Positions 61,379 through 64,000 of a stretch of 64,000 nucleotides of DNA are shown here, in pieces. Under the pieces are notes generated by a model. That model had not been told where the DNA came from, searched no databases, and was given only the letters and a program-made list of their open reading frames with translations. Every line of letters starts with the position of its first letter. Positions within the stretch are counted from its first letter, which is position 1. This DNA is from Chryseolinea soli (GTDB taxonomy: Bacteria; Bacteroidota; Bacteroidia; Cytophagales; Cyclobacteriaceae), in contig NZ_CP032382.1 of the NCBI RefSeq assembly GCF_003589925.1, positions 744,001-808,000 on the forward strand, written 5' to 3'. The position numbers and the translations under genes are program-made.

Positions 61379-62260
61379 ATGAGCAGTAATTTGGTCATTC
61401 AAAACAACCGCGCAATGAAACCACTCTTCACGCCCGAACAACTGGCCCAATACAACACCGATGGATATATTGTTGTCGAGAACTTCTGCTATCCGCAAGA
61501 GATCGACCGGCTCATGACCATCGCCTACGAGGACAAGAACATCCGCTCCAACGCCTGGGATCTTGACGACCAGACGGGTAAAAAGACAAAGCTTTCCCTT
61601 TGGTATACGCCGGGCAACAATCCCTTTGGCTATCTCACACGAAGCGAGCGCATGGTACACCGCGTGGCGCAATTGATGGACGGAAACGGGCGCATTTGTC
61701 ACTATCATTCGAAGCTTATGCAAAAGGAACCTCGCGTGGGCGGTGCGTGGGAATGGCACCAGGACTATGGCTATTGGTATAAGAACCAATTTATGTATCC
61801 CGACCAATTGATGAGTGTGATGGTAGCCCTGACGACGGCGAACAAAGGCAACGGCTGTCTGCAGGTGATCAAGGGCTCGCATAAGCTTGGCCGTGTCAAT
61901 CATGGTTTTGCCGGCGAACAAGTGGGCGCCGATATGGTAATGGTCAACAATGCGCTGAAAACCATGGAGCTGGTCTATTGCGAATTGCATCCCGGCGACG
62001 CGCTCTTCTTTCACAGCAACCTGTTGCACCGTTCCGAAGCCAACCTGTCGGAGAATTCGCGGTGGTCGGTGATCTCCTGCTACTCAGCCGAATCCAACCT
62101 TGCCTACAACGAGCCGTCTTCGGCGTGGAAAGTTCCCCTGGAGATCGTTCCGGACAATGCCTTGATGGAGTGGGAGACGGAGTCGTTCTCGGAAAAAGAT
62201 TTCTTGAAAAAAGAAAACGACGAGGCCCTGAAAGAGTCGGGCTGGGAAACCAAATTGTGA
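61379..62260 (+). CDS. Phytanoyl-CoA dioxygenase (PhyH) family protein
   Basis: The 293-residue protein is an Fe(II)/2-oxoglutarate enzyme of the PhyH family. The facial triad is HxD at His127/Asp129 in WEWHQDYGYW and His217 in LLHRSEANLS. The 2-oxoglutarate-binding Arg is probably Arg218 or the Arg within FHSNLLHRSE and onward. The N-terminus LAQYNTDGYIVVENF is typical. Members hydroxylate small molecules, lipids or amino acids (ectoine hydroxylase is related). It lies 143 bases after the aminotransferase, so a shared pathway is possible but unproven. Confidence 0.9.
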   Translation: MSSNLVIQNNRAMKPLFTPEQLAQYNTDGYIVVENFCYPQEIDRLMTIAYEDKNIRSNAWDLDDQTGKKTKLSLWYTPGNNPFGYLTRSERMVHRVAQLMDGNGRICHYHSKLMQKEPRVGGAWEWHQDYGYWYKNQFMYPDQLMSVMVALTTANKGNGCLQVIKGSHKLGRVNHGFAGEQVGADMVMVNNALKTMELVYCELHPGDALFFHSNLLHRSEANLSENSRWSVISCYSAESNLAYNEPSSAWKVPLEIVPDNALMEWETESFSEKDFLKKENDEALKESGWETKL

Positions 62261-62307
62261 GCGAGACCCGGAGGCGCGGGCCTCGGATGGACTAGAGGCT
62301 CGCGTGA

Positions 62308-62952
62308 TCAGGATTTTTTTCGGGCCGTTGTTTTTCTTGCCGTGGACTTCTTTGCTGCCGTTTTCTTTGGTGTTCGTTTCTTTTGGATTTGGGCCAATGT
62401 CTTTCCTGATTTGGCTGACCGGTCCTTTACGAGAATATCATGCGACGTTGCATATTCGTCCTGGGTCTTCATGAGCAGCCAGGCATTCTCGCCCCGGGCA
62501 CTGGTTTTTACAAGAGCAAACGCTCCTTTCAATTTTTCGCCAAGCATCACAAACTTTAGCTTGCCGGCGTGGAGTTGGTGTAGCAACGCTTTGTCCTCGT
62601 CTTTCTTCGAAGCGAAGGGCCCATCGGCTGCGGCATACTTCCCCTCATCCCAAACCATGACCGTACCGGCACCGTAGTTGCCTTCGGGGATGATTCCTTC
62701 AAATGTCCGGTAGTCATAGGGATGATCCTCCACCATCATGGCGAGGCGCTTAACGGATGGGTCCATGGACGGACCTTTCGGGACTGCCCAGCTTTTGAGC
62801 ACGCCGTCCATCTCCAGGCGGAAGTCGTAATGAAGGTGAGACGCGGCGTGCTTTTGAACGACAAACGTGTGCGCAGCACCGGCAGACTTTCCGCCGGTGG
62901 GCTCCGGGGTTTCATTGAAAACTCTTTTCTTCTTGTACGTTGCTAGGCCCAT
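62308..62952 (-). CDS. LigD-type 3'-phosphoesterase domain protein
   Basis: The ATG at 62952 gives about 214 residues. Residues about 25-180 are the PE domain of the DNA repair ligase LigD: HTFVVQKHAASHLHYDFRLEMDGVLKSWAVPKGPS in outline with the active-site His and Asp, and MMVEDHPYDYRTFEGIIPEGNYGAGTV. The family trims 3'-phosphate or ribonucleotide ends in non-homologous end joining. A Lys-rich tail (about 185-214, KKTAAKKSTARKTTARKKS) probably binds DNA. Here the PE domain stands alone; Ku and ligase are not in the window. Confidence 0.92.
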   Translation of the reverse strand: MGLATYKKKRVFNETPEPTGGKSAGAAHTFVVQKHAASHLHYDFRLEMDGVLKSWAVPKGPSMDPSVKRLAMMVEDHPYDYRTFEGIIPEGNYGAGTVMVWDEGKYAAADGPFASKKDEDKALLHQLHAGKLKFVMLGEKLKGAFALVKTSARGENAWLLMKTQDEYATSHDILVKDRSAKSGKTLAQIQKKRTPKKTAAKKSTARKTTARKKS

Positions 62953-63178
62953 GATCTTTTGATTTAAAAAAAATACTTTAAACCGCGGAGGCGCCAAGAA
63001 CGCAAAGTTAACTCAAAGCGGTTTAACGCCTGACTGACCTGCAACAAAAGTGTGCCAGTTCTGCACAGCATCCCAACCCTGTTGAGCAAACCAAAATGTG
63101 GAGAATCCACATCAACCGATCAACAATATTCCCCAACGCTTTTATGGGTGGCCGGTAGCGCGAATGCCCGCAATGCTT

Positions 63179-63186
63179 ACCTTTGA
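63179..63186 (+). promoter_or_regulatory. -7 box TACCTTTG of the response regulator gene
   Basis: TACCTTTG fully matches TAnnTTTG and lies 18 bases before the ATG at 63205. No good -33 TTG is seen. Confidence 0.4.
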
Positions 63187-63204
63187 ACGCGTTATTTAAG
63201 ATCC

Positions 63205-64000
63205 ATGAAAGCATCTGTACTCGTTGTCGACGACGAAGAGAATCTTCGGAAGTTGCTCTCCCGTGTGGTGGAGCTGGAAGGCTATTCGGTTGCACAGGCC
63301 GCGTCGGTCAAAGAGGCCCTCAAGGTGCTGCAACACGATTTGTTCCAGGTGGTCATTTCGGATGTAAAACTTCCCGATGGCAACGGCATCGATCTGACAG
63401 CCCGGATCAAGAAAGAATATCCCGGTGTGGAAGTTATCGTGCTCACGGCCTACGGCACCATTGAAGACGGTGTGAAAGCGATAAAGAACGGCGCGTTCGA
63501 TTACCTCACAAAAGGTGATCACCAGGAACGCATCATTCCCTTGTTAAGCAAGGCCGCCGAGAAAGCCCTGCTACAACAAAAAGTGAGTACGCTGGAATCT
63601 CTTCTTCAAAAGAAATTTGGATTCAACAATATTCTCGGCGCCAACAAACATTTGAAGGACTGTATTGCCCTCGCTGAAAAAGTCGCTGCCACCGATACCA
63701 ACGTTTTGCTGTTGGGCGAAACCGGAACGGGGAAAGAGGTATTTGCACAAGCCATTCACTATGAAAGCCCGCGCAGATCACGGTCGTTCGTGGCCTTGAA
63801 TTGCAGCGCCTTTCCGAAAGACTTGTTGGAAAGTGAATTGTTCGGTCATGCAGAAGGTGCTTTTACCGGCGCGACAAAATCCAAAAAAGGCTATGTCGAA
63901 GAAGCGCACGAAGGCACCTTGTTCCTGGATGAGATCGGCGAAATGAACATCGACCTGCAAGCCAAGCTCTTGCGCGTGATCGAGACCGGCGAATACTATC
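63205..64000 (+). CDS. Sigma-54-dependent NtrC-type response regulator (3' end beyond the window)
   Basis: The gene is open to the window end (265 codons). A receiver domain (about 1-120) has the acidic pair DDE, the phospho-acceptor Asp in VVISDVKLPDG and LTAYGTIEDG, but YLTKGDHQE in place of the usual YLTKPFD. An AAA+ domain starts near 140. The Walker A motif is GETGTGKE, the sigma-54-contacting loop is GAFTGA, and Walker B is in TLFLDEIGE. The protein should activate sigma-54 promoters after phosphorylation. The output HTH domain lies outside the window. Confidence 0.96.
   Translation, partial: MKASVLVVDDEENLRKLLSRVVELEGYSVAQAASVKEALKVLQHDLFQVVISDVKLPDGNGIDLTARIKKEYPGVEVIVLTAYGTIEDGVKAIKNGAFDYLTKGDHQERIIPLLSKAAEKALLQQKVSTLESLLQKKFGFNNILGANKHLKDCIALAEKVAATDTNVLLLGETGTGKEVFAQAIHYESPRRSRSFVALNCSAFPKDLLESELFGHAEGAFTGATKSKKGYVEEAHEGTLFLDEIGEMNIDLQAKLLRVIETGEYY

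Overview
The window looks like a chromosomal segment of a free-living member of the Bacteroidota, most likely the order Cytophagales (Chryseolinea/Ohtaekwangia-like). This is inferred from several features: very long FtsX-type permeases behind PadR regulators, a TonB-dependent receptor with a carboxypeptidase-like N-terminal domain, many lipoproteins and secreted proteins of unknown function, TPR/HTH sensor proteins, and -7 promoter boxes close to TAnnTTTG. I see no rRNA or tRNA gene, no CRISPR array, no transposase and no phage gene. About 50 protein genes fill almost the whole window; only three gene-free stretches exceed 300 bases.

Layout. 0-7 kb: a YwqK/MORN-type secreted protein, two FtsX/MacB-like permeases and a PadR regulator. 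7-13 kb: a GNAT-MarR operon with a perfect operator palindrome, an exported M20 peptidase, a small membrane protein, a prolyl oligopeptidase lipoprotein and a deiodinase-like lipoprotein. 13.5-18.3 kb: a polyprenyl-phosphate sugar module (PAP2 phosphatase, YbhN-like membrane protein, GT2 and ArnT-like GT39) and a single-domain response regulator. 18.4-26.2 kb: DUF2961 and GH9 carbohydrate enzymes (convergent), a Crp-type regulator and small hypothetical genes, one of them with two detached TonB-plug-like modules. 26.2-30.8 kb: a tight four-gene operon of exported proteins ending in an 855-residue leucine-rich-repeat protein. 31.4-34.9 kb: a PhoX-like lipoprotein with a collagen-like stretch and a di-heme peroxidase with an extra helical domain. 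34.9-36.8 kb: a HAMP/GAF protein. 37.3-43 kb: an operon of beta-propeller phytase, TonB receptor and a repeat-rich lipoprotein. 43-56 kb: a TPR-HTH sensor, another permease, a NUDIX enzyme and assorted hypothetical genes. 56.3-59.3 kb: a second PadR-permease operon with a palindromic putative operator. 59.4-62.3 kb: an Lrp regulator divergent from a class V aminotransferase, followed by a PhyH dioxygenase. 62.3-64 kb: a LigD-type phosphoesterase and the start of a sigma-54 response regulator cut by the window end.

How the genes may work together. The phytase operon and, 6 kb away, the PhoX-like protein suggest phosphate scavenging from organic sources. The GT2/GT39/PAP2/YbhN genes suggest envelope glycan or lipid A decoration using a lipid carrier. 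The DUF2961, GH9 and DUF4832 proteins suggest glycan degradation. The best candidate for an undescribed system is the operon at 26259-30786. Its gene order, overlaps, signal peptides and a weakly shared domain suggest that the products act together in the envelope. A second unexpected item is a dispersed intergenic element (7-bp repeat plus G-rich tract), seen at about 36.9 kb and again, inverted, at about 61.3 kb.
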